A DNA stretch of 64,000 bases from Paenibacillus zeisoli (GCF_003994465.1 NZ_RZNX01000006.1:62001-126000), one strand, 5' to 3'; positions 35,219 to 44,208 are shown, numbered from the stretch's first letter. Notes: generated by a model from the letters alone, not told the origin. Numbers and translations: made by a program.

Positions 35219-36196
35219 ATGAGCGCACAAGCGAAGTATTCAGTTGTGATTCCGATGTATAACGAAGAAGCTGTTATTCAGGAGACGTATAGACGTTTAA
35301 AAAAAGTAATGGGAACTTTGCAGGAAGCCTATGAGTTAATATTCGTAAATGACGGCAGCAGGGACCAGAGTGCCGAGATTATTAAGGATTACAGCTGCTG
35401 GGATGACACCGTCAAGCTGATCGATTTCTCCCGGAATTTCGGGCATCAGATCGCCATTACAGCAGGTATGGATTATGCTTCTGGAGAAGCTATTATTATC
35501 ATTGATGCGGATCTTCAAGATCCTCCTGAACTGATTCTCTCTATGATTGATAAATGGAAGGAAGGCTTTGAGGTTGTCTACGCGAAGCGGGTTAAACGGA
35601 ACGGGGAGACGTTGTTCAAAAAGTGGTCTGCCAGCATGTTCTACCGCGTTCTCCGGGCTTCTACTGATATTAATATTCCGGTAGATACGGGTGACTTCCG
35701 ATTGATGGACCGCAAGGTTGTGGAGCAGATGAAGCGCCTGCCTGAGAAGAACCGGTTCGTCCGCGGATTGGTCAGCTGGGTAGGCTTCCGTCAGACCGCG
35801 GTGGAGTATGAGCGGGATGAACGTCTTGCCGGGGAGACCAAATATCCCCTCAAACGGATGATCAAGCTGTCATTGGACGGGATCATGTCCTTCTCTTACA
35901 AACCGCTGAAGCTCGCGGGGTATGCAGGAATAACTTTGTCCATCCTTGGTTTCATCTATCTGCTGTATGTTCTGTATCTGGCATTGTTCACGGGGGCCAC
36001 CAGTAAGGGCTGGCCTTCCCTCATTGGAATTATGCTGCTGTTCGATGGATTTGTACTGATCATGCTTGGGGTGCTTGGTGAATATATCGGCCGGATTTAT
36101 GATGAGACGAAGGGGCGCCCGCTTTATATCGTGAATGAAGTGCACGGGATTCAACAAGAGGAGCAGCTCCCTGCGGAGCACACAATCAAGGCATGA
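35219..36196 (+). CDS. Polyprenyl-phosphate glycosyltransferase (GT2, DPM1-like; YkcC type)
   Basis: A 325-residue protein with an N-terminal GT-A domain (about 1-230): SVVIPMYNEEAVIQETYRRL, FVNDGSRDQSAE, the metal-binding DADLQDPPE and the family motif DTGDFRLMDRKVVEQM. Two TM helices lie at about 233-255 and 265-290. Such enzymes load glucose or mannose from a nucleotide sugar onto undecaprenyl phosphate. AAGGAGG precedes the ATG; its stop overlaps gtrA by 4 bp. It probably makes the donor for the ArnT-like enzyme; UDP-glucose as its substrate is inferred from galU downstream. Confidence 0.93.
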   Translation: MSAQAKYSVVIPMYNEEAVIQETYRRLKKVMGTLQEAYELIFVNDGSRDQSAEIIKDYSCWDDTVKLIDFSRNFGHQIAITAGMDYASGEAIIIIDADLQDPPELILSMIDKWKEGFEVVYAKRVKRNGETLFKKWSASMFYRVLRASTDINIPVDTGDFRLMDRKVVEQMKRLPEKNRFVRGLVSWVGFRQTAVEYERDERLAGETKYPLKRMIKLSLDGIMSFSYKPLKLAGYAGITLSILGFIYLLYVLYLALFTGATSKGWPSLIGIMLLFDGFVLIMLGVLGEYIGRIYDETKGRPLYIVNEVHGIQQEEQLPAEHTIKA

Positions 36197-36612
36197 ACAG
36201 CAGGATGACCCGGCTGATTCAATTCGGGCTTGTTGGACTTCTGAATACCGGAATTGATCTGGGGGTATTCACATTCCTCATCTGGGTGAGTACCCCTGTT
36301 ATTCCCGCCCAGATTGTGTCCTATGGCTGCGGTGTACTGAACAGCTATATCCTGAACAGCAGATGGACCTTTCGTGCGGTGCGCGCCCAGAAAAGAAAGC
36401 ATGAGCTTCTTCGATTTATACTGGTGAATCTTGCAGCGCTAACCCTATCTTCGTTACTGCTCAAGTCGCTGTACGCTAGTACAGGAATGAATCTCACGCT
36501 TTGCAAGCTGGCTGCCACAGCAGCGATTATCCTTGTTAATTACGCGGGAAGCCGCTATCTGGTGTTCGGACAACAGACTAGAGATAAGAAGAACAGGAGT
36601 GAATCCATATGA
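36193..36612 (+). CDS. GtrA-family membrane protein (lipid-linked sugar flippase candidate)
   Basis: A 139-residue protein with four TM helices (about 8-30, 36-56, 78-98, 108-128). The opening QFGLVGLLNTGIDLGVF and the middle SYGCGVLNSYILNSRWTF are hallmarks of GtrA. Members are thought to flip polyprenyl-phosphate sugars across the membrane. It overlaps the GT2 gene and galU by 4 bp each, so all are translated together. Confidence 0.92.
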   Translation: MNSRMTRLIQFGLVGLLNTGIDLGVFTFLIWVSTPVIPAQIVSYGCGVLNSYILNSRWTFRAVRAQKRKHELLRFILVNLAALTLSSLLLKSLYASTGMNLTLCKLAATAAIILVNYAGSRYLVFGQQTRDKKNRSESI

Positions 36613-37475
36613 AAGTCAGAAAAGCCGTAATTCCCGCCGCCGGACTCGGCACCCGCTTCCTGCCGGCGACCAAAGCACAACCCAAAGAAATGCTGCCGAT
36701 CGTCGACAAGCCGGCGATTCAATATATCGTAGAAGAAGCGGTTCAATCCGGAATTGAGAGCATCATTATCGTGACCGGCCGCAACAAGAAATCGATCGAG
36801 GACCACTTCGATAAGTCCGTGGAGCTGGAGCGCATCCTGAAGGAGAAGGGCAAGCACGATCTTCTTCTGGAAGTACAGGCCATCAGTGAGCTTGCAGGGA
36901 TTCATTATATCCGGCAAAAAGAACCTCTTGGCCTCGGCCATGCCATCCTCTGCGCCCAGCAATTCATCGGAGATGAGCCATTCGCCGTTCTGCTCGGCGA
37001 TGATATTATGGTCTCCGAGCCTCCGGCTCTCAAACAGCTGATCTCCGTGTTCGAAGAGACGGGAAAGCCGGTAGTCGGCGTTAAGCCTGTCCCGTTATCT
37101 GATGTAAGTAAATACGGAATTATCGATTCTTCCTCCGCCGAAAATGGACTTTATCAGGTGAGCGGACTGGTGGAGAAGCCTTCTCCGGAGGAGACACCTT
37201 CCCAAATGGCCATTATGGGACGTTATATTCTCCAGCCTTCGATCTTCTCCGTGCTGGAGCAGATCGACCGGGGAGCAGGCGGGGAATATCAGCTTACGGA
37301 TGCGCTGCACAGAATCTGCGGCACGGAAGGGCTGCTTGCTCTTGAACTCGCCGGGAAGAGATATGATATTGGCGACAAATTTGGCTACATTCAGGCGATC
37401 CTGGAGATCGGGCTTAGTCAGGAGGAATTGTATCCGCAGCTCATGCCTTATCTGAGGCAGCTTGTTACTCTGTAA
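36609..37475 (+). CDS. galU: UTP-glucose-1-phosphate uridylyltransferase
   Basis: A 288-residue nucleotidyltransferase (GalU/GtaB) making UDP-glucose from UTP and glucose-1-phosphate. It has KAVIPAAGLGTRFLPATKAQPKEMLP at the nucleotide site, FAVLLGDDIM with the metal-binding aspartates, and GVKPVPLSDVSKYGI and VEKPSPEE. It is the last gene of the glycosylation operon, overlapping gtrA by 4 bp, and probably provides the activated sugar for the pathway. Confidence 0.96.
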   Translation: MKVRKAVIPAAGLGTRFLPATKAQPKEMLPIVDKPAIQYIVEEAVQSGIESIIIVTGRNKKSIEDHFDKSVELERILKEKGKHDLLLEVQAISELAGIHYIRQKEPLGLGHAILCAQQFIGDEPFAVLLGDDIMVSEPPALKQLISVFEETGKPVVGVKPVPLSDVSKYGIIDSSSAENGLYQVSGLVEKPSPEETPSQMAIMGRYILQPSIFSVLEQIDRGAGGEYQLTDALHRICGTEGLLALELAGKRYDIGDKFGYIQAILEIGLSQEELYPQLMPYLRQLVTL

Positions 37476-37521
37476 ATTTACTGGATAAGTAGTCCATAAA
37501 CTCATCCATAAAAACAAAGGC

Positions 37522-37560
37522 GGTTCCTTTGTAAGTACTTATTACATGGGAACGGTTTTT
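37522..37560. terminator. Imperfect terminator between galU and the GNAT gene
   Basis: GGTTCC near 37522 and GGGAAC near 37548 form an imperfect stem with GTAA/TTAC inside, followed by a T run ending at 37561. It is shared by convergent genes. Confidence 0.5.
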
Positions 37561-37997
37561 TATTTGTGCCACGTCATAAGGTATTCCTTCTCACCCGTGG
37601 AACCATCTATCTCCTCATGGTCAATAACGAAATCGTGTCTTAAATAAAAACGCAGTGCAGACTCGTTCTTCTGATAGACTTTCAATGTTAAGCTATCTTT
37701 AAGCTTCTTGGCTTTGTTCAAAAGTTCTGTACCCATTCCCCTGCCTTGATCCTGAGGATCAACAAATATAGCAGCGAGGTAATTATCAACGAGCGAGATG
37801 AACCCCGCAATCCTAGCAGGGTTCTCCAATTCGATCATATAGTTCTCCGCCATAGGAAGCCACTTATTCACCATATCGGGGACACTCGCTTCCCAGTGCT
37901 CCCGATTCACAAAAGAATGAGCGGTCAATGTGGCATTAAGCCAAATACGCGTCAATGTCTCAAACTCTGGTTGCTCCGCTAAACGAATGCTGGGCAT
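37560..37997 (-). CDS. GNAT-family N-acetyltransferase
   Basis: A 145-residue acetyl-CoA-dependent transferase. The acetyl-CoA loop is seen in QDQGRGMGTELLNKAK (about 92-107) after FISLVDNYLAAIFVDP, then LKVYQKNESALRFYLRHDF. The N-terminal IRLAEQPEFETLTRIWLNATLTAHSF resembles the YjaB/YhhY-like branch. The substrate is unknown. It is a single gene convergent with galU. Confidence 0.88.
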   Translation of the reverse strand: MPSIRLAEQPEFETLTRIWLNATLTAHSFVNREHWEASVPDMVNKWLPMAENYMIELENPARIAGFISLVDNYLAAIFVDPQDQGRGMGTELLNKAKKLKDSLTLKVYQKNESALRFYLRHDFVIDHEEIDGSTGEKEYLMTWHK

Positions 37998-38263
37998 ACT
38001 TGTTCTGTGTCCTCCATAGCTTGCCTGAACAAGCTTCTTTTAAATTATCCGAGCCGGGTCTGACTTAAATCTATACCTTTCGCCGCCAGCACGGTAATCA
38101 TTCTTATATTCTTACCCAGCTTGTTCAATTCCTGCTATATAAGTTGTACTTGAGAAGGATTTTATTTACATTGATTTAGATTGAGCTAACTGGATATAAT
38201 ACAAACAGGTGTTCGCATATAATGAAGATGAATTGGAATGATATGAGACGGGAGGACAGGGTT

Positions 38264-38596
38264 ATGGCAGGAAAGCTGGAAGCGAATGGATTGTGGGAAT
38301 CGTCGAGGATGATGCTGCCGGAGCACAAAGAGGCGATTATTCGGGCAGGCCGCGAGCGGGATCGCCGTACCAAGCCAATTGTAGATGCCCAAGAGCTGGA
38401 GCTGATCGAGCGCGCGCTGAATGAATCGCTCAGAGGCCGTACAGCGGTCACGGTTAGGTTGTGGGGGGAATATGAAGACACGGAGCTGCGGGGTGTCGTC
38501 ACTTCTATTCATACACACAGCCGTGAGATCAAGCTGCAGCTGGGTGAGGATTGGCAGTGGATCAAGATCAGGGACATTACCGGAGCTTATAGGTAG
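38264..38596 (+). CDS. YolD-like protein
   Basis: A 110-residue protein beginning MAGKLEANGLWESSRMMLPEHKEAI, typical of the YolD-like family, whose members often sit next to Y-family DNA polymerases (UvrX/YqjW). Here no polymerase is adjacent. ATG 38264 is chosen because GGGAGGA (38250-38256) lies 7 nt upstream; ATG 38222 would add 14 residues without a site. The C-terminal half (VRLWGEYEDTELRGVVTSI) looks like a small beta-barrel. The exact role is not known. Confidence 0.8.
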   Translation: MAGKLEANGLWESSRMMLPEHKEAIIRAGRERDRRTKPIVDAQELELIERALNESLRGRTAVTVRLWGEYEDTELRGVVTSIHTHSREIKLQLGEDWQWIKIRDITGAYR

Positions 38597-38684
38597 AGCT
38601 GCCCGCAGGCTGACCCATCTGTATAATTTCAACATCTCCTTTGAATACTAAGATTTAAAATTCAAAGACAGGAGTGTAGATCTC

Positions 38685-39008
38685 ATGCGAGCTGCAAAGA
38701 GATGGGTGATTACATTATTCACAGCCTTGGCTATAAGTATGCTGGGTACGGAGAGTTTGGCAATGGCGGAACCTTCCTATGCCGAGTGGGGCAGGGTCGC
38801 TGTCCTGGAGGCGAAGAAGAAGTACGATGCCGACATTACCGACTATAAGCATATCGGCCGGAAACCGGTTAAAGATCATATCTATGAGGAGCAGTTCAAG
38901 CTGATCGTGAAGAAGCCCTCCAAGGAATTTGGTGTCTATGTAAGTGTACAATTCAACGAAGATACCGGGGAGCTGCTGGATATCAAATATAAGGAAGCTG
39001 CCGAGTAA
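38685..39008 (+). CDS. Secreted DUF3889-like protein (YqzG/YhdC type)
   Basis: A 107-residue protein with a signal peptide (RAAKR, hydrophobic core, cleavage about after A28 in SLAMA). The mature part has WGRVAVLEAKKKYDADITDYKHIG and ends VSVQFNEDTGELLDIKY, like small PepSY-related proteins. AGGAGTG precedes the ATG. The function is unknown. A terminator follows at 39033. Confidence 0.75.
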   Translation: MRAAKRWVITLFTALAISMLGTESLAMAEPSYAEWGRVAVLEAKKKYDADITDYKHIGRKPVKDHIYEEQFKLIVKKPSKEFGVYVSVQFNEDTGELLDIKYKEAAE

Positions 39009-39032
39009 GGATAACAGGATATAGTTGTAACA

Positions 39033-39067
39033 AAGCCGGAACTCCATTCGAGGAGCTCCGGCTTTTA
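39033..39067 (+). terminator. Terminator after the DUF3889-like gene
   Basis: AAAGCCGGA plus CTCC (39032-39045) pair with GGAG plus TCCGGCTTT (39052-39065) and a T run. It may also serve the convergent gene at 39106-39513. Confidence 0.8.
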
Positions 39068-39105
39068 GTATGAATAGATGCTCATCAATAAACTTACAGA
39101 TGCAA

Positions 39106-39513
39106 TTAAGCCAGAGAGGTTCCTGAGAATACGATTGGCCCGACAACACTTGCCCTATTGAAGGCAAAGTTGCTCGTGATGGAGGCTTGAAGTGTATAAG
39201 AGTGATAGCCGGCTGGAGCATTGGCATCTACGAACGAGAAACTGAGCGTCTCCAAGGCATTCACGGTGAAAATTGTCGTTTGGGTATTGGCGATTTCCGT
39301 CACGTCACGAATCAGGGAGATGAGGACGGTAGGGCTTCCAGCAGTAGCCTGTAAACCTAAGCTCACATGAAGTTCGACCAGGCCGCCAGTATTGGTAAGC
39401 AGGCCGAAATTGGCCAGTGTGTTGGCGCTTGGGATAGCAACAAGCGGAATATTCGTTGACTGGGTGAAGCTGTTTGGAATACTGCGGCCAAAATCAATAA
39501 TAGAGAGAGTCAT
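39106..39513 (-). CDS. Hypothetical jelly-roll-like protein, possible spore-surface protein
   Basis: A 135-residue protein rich in Ser, Thr and hydrophobic beta residues, with no Cys, no TM helix and no signal peptide. The string VLISLIRDVTEIANTQTTIF followed by LSFSFVDANAPAGYHSYTLQA resembles the C-terminal beta jelly roll of BclA-type collagen-like proteins, and the C-terminal module of the collagen-like protein at 55175-58126 has a similar layout ([17 protein letters not shown] then [16 protein letters not shown]). The start is ATG 39513, with GGAGGT 7 nt upstream. It is divergent from 39663. The spore-surface role is inference. Confidence 0.65.
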   Translation of the reverse strand: MTLSIIDFGRSIPNSFTQSTNIPLVAIPSANTLANFGLLTNTGGLVELHVSLGLQATAGSPTVLISLIRDVTEIANTQTTIFTVNALETLSFSFVDANAPAGYHSYTLQASITSNFAFNRASVVGPIVFSGTSLA

Positions 39514-39662
39514 ATCAATCACCTCCGAAGGGTGGAATATACTACACAGGTAACATATGCTTGACTTCTATTTATTCCTGTATATCAGCCATGATGGTGT
39601 GATAGAATCGCGAAATAATTGCCGTTTAGCCTGTTCTCTATACCGTCATTCGCATATTTTAA

Positions 39663-40091
39663 ATGGAGGGTTCTATACGTCTTTATAAAGTAGTCAAAAA
39701 CGCGGGAGGGGGAGCATGGGAGATGCCCTACACAACCGGAGCCATATATAATCCTTCAACGGGCTCAACTGCGGCTGGTCAAATTCTAGTGATTTGTATT
39801 AATGACTCCATTAATCTGACGGCAAGTATTGAACTTGAGGTATTCCAATGGGGGATAACCGATGGGCCGCGGACGCCGTTGGGGCATAACTTAATTGCCT
39901 TGCCGCCACAGGCTATCCAAAGTTTCACATATCCAATCAATGCGGGCGGTTTCTATGAAGTACAGGTGGATTACTTCAGCGCAACAAGTGCAGTGATTCA
40001 TGTATTTGGTCTTGATGCTGTAGGCGGTGTTGTGCAGAGAGTTCTACAGGCTGAAATGAGCCAGATTGACAGATTGACAAATCTCCCTTGA
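39663..40091 (+). CDS. Hypothetical beta-rich protein
   Basis: A 142-residue protein with no signal peptide or TM helix. It is made of alternating hydrophobic segments (GQILVICINDSINLTASIEL, AIQSFTYPI, FYEVQVDYFSATSAVIHVFG), suggesting a beta-sandwich. I do not recognise a family. ATG 39663 lacks an upstream ribosome site, and GGAGGG lies inside the first codons, so the true start could be a non-standard codon a little downstream. It is followed after 19 bp by the propeller protein, probably in one operon. Confidence 0.55.
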   Translation: MEGSIRLYKVVKNAGGGAWEMPYTTGAIYNPSTGSTAAGQILVICINDSINLTASIELEVFQWGITDGPRTPLGHNLIALPPQAIQSFTYPINAGGFYEVQVDYFSATSAVIHVFGLDAVGGVVQRVLQAEMSQIDRLTNLP

Positions 40092-40110
40092 GAGAAAGGA
40101 GGTGAGATGA

Positions 40111-41340
40111 TTGCCAGTTGTAAATATAACGGGGGCGTTACCGGGGAATCATTTCGAGCCCTCGATTGCTGTGAATTCAGTCTTATCCAATTTCATGTGC
40201 GTAGTGTATGTAGATGACAGCCTGGGAACGGGGCGGATTGGTGTATCCATTTCGTCGGACGGGGGCCAGACCTGGAGCAGCAGCATTCTCCCCCAGCCGA
40301 GTGGTTATGAGAGCGCAGAGGCTCCAACCGTGGACTATACTTTTCCTAATACGTTCATTGTTGCTGCTCATGTATTTAATGGAATCAATGATGGGACTAT
40401 TGTTACCTACACTTCATTCAATAACGGGGCGAATTTCAATCCACCAGTCATTGTGCAGCGGGGATATGGGGTAATTATCCATAATGATGAGCCCTTCATT
40501 GCCGTAGACCGTTCACCGGGCAGTCCTTACCGGGGCAATGCGTATGTCAGCTACACCCCGCTCTTCAACTTCTCGGCGATCTTCTTCCAGCGGTCTGTAA
40601 ATGAGGGTGCAAGCTGGGAGACTCCTCAGCGGCTTAGTGATCCAAGAGGGTTCCATGACCGGGCTGCTATTGCGGTAGGCTTATCCGGAGAGGTATATTC
40701 CGGATATATCTTGACAGGGCCAACGAATCCGTCCGCCAACCTGCGCATTTCCTATGATGGAGGAGCCTCGTTCTTTCCGCAAATAGCGCGGGAATCTATC
40801 CTGATTTCATCTGTGGTTCCCGTTCCATCGCCTCTCCCGGTACCAGGTTACGGCTTTCGTGTCCAGACGAATCTAACTCTTGGTGCGGACATATCGAACG
40901 GCCTCGGAAGCGGCAACGTATACGCTGCCTGGAATGACTTCCGCAATGGATATTCGGATATTCTACTCTCTATCTCGCCAGATGGACAACTGTGGCCTAT
41001 TCCCACAAGTATAACCGGAGCGCCGCCAGGAACTCAGAACTTCTTCCCATCTATTACGGTCTCGCCCTCCACGGGGACAATTCGAATTATTTATTACACT
41101 AATCGGGTCAATGGCTTTCTCCTCGATGTTTTTGTAGCGGAGTCATTCAACGGTGGGGGGTCCTTCTCCAACCGGCGTCTGACGGATGCGTCTTTCGATC
41201 CGAATGGTAATTCTCCAACGCCTGTTCCGCTGATCGGAGACTATATTACGGCAGCAACGAGTCTGCCAGATACGCTGGCAGCGGTCTGGAATGCAACCAC
41301 TCCTCCTACAGGCAAGGAGGACATTTACTTCTCGACGTAA
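40111..41340 (+). CDS. Sialidase-like beta-propeller protein
   Basis: A 409-residue protein with repeated Asp-box-like motifs S-x-D-G-G-x-x-(W/F): SSDGGQTWSS, SFNNGANFNPP, NEGASWETPQ, SYDGGASFFP and SFNGGGSFSN. This predicts a six-bladed sialidase/neuraminidase-type propeller. No signal peptide is visible, and I did not find the arginine triad of true sialidases, so a structural or binding role is possible. The start is TTG 40111 with a strong AAAGGAGGTGA. Similar proteins are often annotated as exo-alpha-sialidase, which goes beyond this evidence. It follows the hypothetical gene at 39663. Confidence 0.75.
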   Translation: MPVVNITGALPGNHFEPSIAVNSVLSNFMCVVYVDDSLGTGRIGVSISSDGGQTWSSSILPQPSGYESAEAPTVDYTFPNTFIVAAHVFNGINDGTIVTYTSFNNGANFNPPVIVQRGYGVIIHNDEPFIAVDRSPGSPYRGNAYVSYTPLFNFSAIFFQRSVNEGASWETPQRLSDPRGFHDRAAIAVGLSGEVYSGYILTGPTNPSANLRISYDGGASFFPQIARESILISSVVPVPSPLPVPGYGFRVQTNLTLGADISNGLGSGNVYAAWNDFRNGYSDILLSISPDGQLWPIPTSITGAPPGTQNFFPSITVSPSTGTIRIIYYTNRVNGFLLDVFVAESFNGGGSFSNRRLTDASFDPNGNSPTPVPLIGDYITAATSLPDTLAAVWNATTPPTGKEDIYFST

Positions 41341-41480
41341 AGATAGTGATGTACTTTTTTGTCGATAAAGGGTATAATGGAATTAACTTACTGTTTGCGG
41401 TCGTTAGTTGAAGGGCTTCCCGATTAGTTATTGACTATAGGGAAGTTCTTTCGCATTCAGGAGTGAGATTGGGGCGATTT

Positions 41481-41882
41481 ATGAACAATGTACACATTAT
41501 TTTGGAACGCTACCAAGTCCTTGAAGAACAGATTCAAAGGTTTATCGTCTGTCACTCTAGTCTGAAATATGTTGATGGTTCGGTGGAAGTTGTGGACGGC
41601 GGTGCCTATGAATGGTCGGAGCTTGCCCCTGCAGAGCGGGAAATTCAGATCAAGCTGATCTCGGATTACTCCGGGATAATCGAAGAGATGTGCTTGGGTA
41701 TGCCTGAATCGAGCAGCGAGTTACAGAGGTTCATTCAAAGCTGTGGTGAAGTTCTAAGCTATATTAGACAGGATTCAATGTGTTGGGATTCTTCGCTTCA
41801 GAAATCTTTTGAGAACATTCAAAGAGAGCTGAAGCTGCAGAAGCAGTTAATTACAATTATCCAGCCTATGCCTATAATGTAA
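41481..41882 (+). CDS. Hypothetical helical protein
   Basis: A 133-residue acidic protein, mostly predicted helical, with three Cys (IVCHSS, EEMCLG, QSCGEV) and a final KLQKQLITIIQPMPIM. There is no TM helix and I recognise no family. Possible starts are ATG 41481 (GGGG 6 nt upstream) or TTG 41469 (AGGAG 5 nt upstream). TATAAT at 41373-41378 could be its -10 box. A terminator follows 4 bp after the stop. Confidence 0.55.
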   Translation: MNNVHIILERYQVLEEQIQRFIVCHSSLKYVDGSVEVVDGGAYEWSELAPAEREIQIKLISDYSGIIEEMCLGMPESSSELQRFIQSCGEVLSYIRQDSMCWDSSLQKSFENIQRELKLQKQLITIIQPMPIM

Positions 41883-41886
41883 TACA

Positions 41887-41915
41887 CCCGTGGGGCCATA
41901 GCCTCACGGGTTTTT
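41887..41915 (+). terminator. Terminator after the hypothetical gene at 41481
   Basis: CCCGTG (41887-41892) with GGC inside pairs with GCC and CACGGG (41905-41910), followed by five T. It may also help end the convergent monooxygenase operon. Confidence 0.8.
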
Positions 41916-41959
41916 GTTGCTGCGGACAAGCTTCAGCCGCGGTGCTCTATGAGGGCCAT

Positions 41960-43315
41960 TTAGCTGATCGCAGATTTCTCAGCGCGGCCACGGCTGAAAT
42001 GACCCGATTCCGGTCGATCCAGGCCCAGATGCTCCCGAAGCGTAGTCCCGGTGTATTCCTTGCGGAATAGACCTCTTCGCTGCAGAATCGGGATGACCTC
42101 ATCTGTAAATATCTCCAGATCCCCTGGAAGAACTGGCCCCATGACATTGAATCCGTCGCATGCCCGCTCATGGAACCACTGTTCCATGAGGTCTGCGAGC
42201 TGCTCCGGCGTGCCAACGAACTGCAGGTGACCACGGGCCCCAAGAATTCTGCGGCCGAGCTCCAATATGGACAAGTTCTGGGAACGAGCCGTGTCCATGA
42301 TGAGCTGAATACGGCTCTTCATTCCGTTAGATTTCTCAACAGGATCCGGGATCTCGGGCAGAGGTCCGTCAGCAGGATAGGCGGAGAGATCATAACTTAA
42401 CATACCGGATAGAGCAGCTACAGCAAGCTCGGCCGGAATCAGTTCCATGAGCTCCTGCTCTTTACGCCTAGCTTCTTCCACGGTGGCTGCGAGAATCGGT
42501 GAGATTCCCGGCATAATCTTGAGGCTTCCCGGCTTTCTTCCCGCTTCAATCAGCTTGCTGTTCACACTTTCATAGAAAGCCTTGGCAGCTTCCAGCGACT
42601 GCTGGGCCGTGAAGATGACCTCGCCATACTTGGAGGCGAACTGCTGACCCTGCGGAGATGAACCGGCTTGGATGAGCACCGGATTCCCTTGCGGAGGCCT
42701 TGGAAGGTTAAGCGGACCTTTGCTCGAGAACCATTTTCCCTTGTAGTCAATGGCTTTGACCTTGCCGGGATCTGCATAGATACCGGTCTTGCGGTCGAGG
42801 ACAAGCGCATCATCATCCCAGCTGTCCCAGAGCTTGGTCACGGCCTCGACGAACTCTTCGGCCATCTCGTAGCGAAGGGCATGATCGGGATGCTTGGGCA
42901 GCCCGTAATTATGGGCTTCAATGTCCAGCTGGGATGTGACAATATTCCAGCCTGCTCTGCCTTTGCTAATATAATCAAGGGAAGCGAATTTGCGGGCTAC
43001 ATTATACGGATGGTTGTAGGTCGTGGAGACGGTAGCCGTCAGACCAATCCGGGTGGTCACCGCGGACAGCGCAGACAGGAGCGTGATCGGATCGAGCATG
43101 CCTGATGCGGCCATGTCTACGTTCTGTACATATAATAAATCCGCGAAAAAAATCATGTCGAACTTGCCGCGTTCCGCCGTCTCGGCAATAGAGCGGTAAA
43201 GATCGAAGTCATACATGCCTTCGACTCCGGAATCCGGATGACGCCATCCGGCATGGTGATGGCCGGCATAATAGATGAATGCGCCCAGGTGTAGCTGATC
43301 TGTACGTTGGGTCAT
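41960..43315 (-). CDS. FMN-dependent monooxygenase (NtaA/SnaA/DszA type)
   Basis: A 451-residue flavin-dependent luciferase-like monooxygenase. Typical strings are HLGAFIYYAGHHHAGWRHP, FDMIFFADLLY, TRIGLTATVSTTYNHPYNVARKFASLDYIS, GRAGWNIVTS and LIQAGSSPQGQQFASKYGEVIF. The family uses reduced FMN to open C-S or C-N bonds in sulfonates, dibenzothiophene sulfone or nitrilotriacetate. It is the last gene after an organosulfur-type ABC importer, so desulfonation of an unknown organosulfur compound is the likely role. No flavin reductase gene is seen nearby. It is a paralogue of 51195-52562. Confidence 0.9.
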   Translation of the reverse strand: MTQRTDQLHLGAFIYYAGHHHAGWRHPDSGVEGMYDFDLYRSIAETAERGKFDMIFFADLLYVQNVDMAASGMLDPITLLSALSAVTTRIGLTATVSTTYNHPYNVARKFASLDYISKGRAGWNIVTSQLDIEAHNYGLPKHPDHALRYEMAEEFVEAVTKLWDSWDDDALVLDRKTGIYADPGKVKAIDYKGKWFSSKGPLNLPRPPQGNPVLIQAGSSPQGQQFASKYGEVIFTAQQSLEAAKAFYESVNSKLIEAGRKPGSLKIMPGISPILAATVEEARRKEQELMELIPAELAVAALSGMLSYDLSAYPADGPLPEIPDPVEKSNGMKSRIQLIMDTARSQNLSILELGRRILGARGHLQFVGTPEQLADLMEQWFHERACDGFNVMGPVLPGDLEIFTDEVIPILQRRGLFRKEYTGTTLREHLGLDRPESGHFSRGRAEKSAIS

Positions 43316-43353
43316 GCTGCCTCAAGCCTCCTTTTTAATGAGAAGAAGTATGG

Positions 43354-44208
43354 TTAACCTTTAAATGTATCCTGCCAGCTTAGCCAGCGCTTCTCTAGAG
43401 CGTGAACAGCAATATCGGATAAAGATCCGACCAGCGCGAACAGGATAATCCCCACAAAGACAATGTCCGTATTGGAATACGTACGGGCATCCTCGATCAT
43501 ATAGCCAATACCGGCACTGGTTCCCATGAGTTCGGCGAAGACGAGAACGAGCCAGGAAGTGCTCATCGCCAGACGCAGACCTAGCAAAATATTCGGCAGT
43601 GCAGAAGGAAGAATGAGCTTGGTCAGCTGCTGCCAGCGGGAATATCCGAGTATCCGAGTCACGTCATAAAGTTTGGTGTCCACACTTCGGATCCCGAGAA
43701 ATGTATTCAGATAGACGGGGAAGAAGGCCCCTAGTGAAATCATCAAAACTTTGCTGAATTCGCCGATTCCGAACCAAAGAATAAATAGGGGAATCAGAGC
43801 GAGCAGCGGTACAGTCCGCAGCATTTGCAGGGAAGGGTCGAGCGTTCGTTCGATGATTTTGCCAATCCCGATGAACATTCCGACCAGCAGACCGATGACT
43901 GAACCCAGCATGAAGCCGCTTAGGGCCCGAAGGGCGCTTACTCCAAGATGATGATACAGCTCACCGCTTGCCCCAAGCTCTATGAATCTCTTCATAATGG
44001 CTAGAGGCGTGGGCAGCTGCTCCTTGGTGACGAGTCCGGTATCCCCGGCGATCTGCCATATGATTAGCAGGACGATAGGAACAAGCAGTCCGTGAAGCCA
44101 GAAGGGAACCCGGTTAAGCCAGCCAAGTTCCTTCCTGTATTTCAGAGATGTCTTAACTGTAGAGGTGTCCGGCTCTCCCCGGACTTCTTGATGGATAAGC
44201 TGTGCCAT
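43354..44208 (-). CDS. Aliphatic sulfonate-type ABC permease (SsuC-like), second of a tandem pair
   Basis: A 284-residue inner-membrane protein with about six helices. It has the EAA-type loop VDTKLYDVTRILGYSRWQQLTKLILPSALPNIL. It resembles the preceding gene (shared MLRTVPLLALIPLFILWFGIG, NTFLGIRSVDTKL and GYMIEDAR), so the two could form a heterodimer. Its ATG shares one base with the upstream stop (TAATG). Confidence 0.92.
   Translation of the reverse strand: MAQLIHQEVRGEPDTSTVKTSLKYRKELGWLNRVPFWLHGLLVPIVLLIIWQIAGDTGLVTKEQLPTPLAIMKRFIELGASGELYHHLGVSALRALSGFMLGSVIGLLVGMFIGIGKIIERTLDPSLQMLRTVPLLALIPLFILWFGIGEFSKVLMISLGAFFPVYLNTFLGIRSVDTKLYDVTRILGYSRWQQLTKLILPSALPNILLGLRLAMSTSWLVLVFAELMGTSAGIGYMIEDARTYSNTDIVFVGIILFALVGSLSDIAVHALEKRWLSWQDTFKG

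Noticed and set aside
40111..41340. True sialidase assignment for the propeller protein
   Set aside because: Asp-box motifs support the fold only; I could not find the catalytic arginine triad, Tyr/Glu pair or an export signal.
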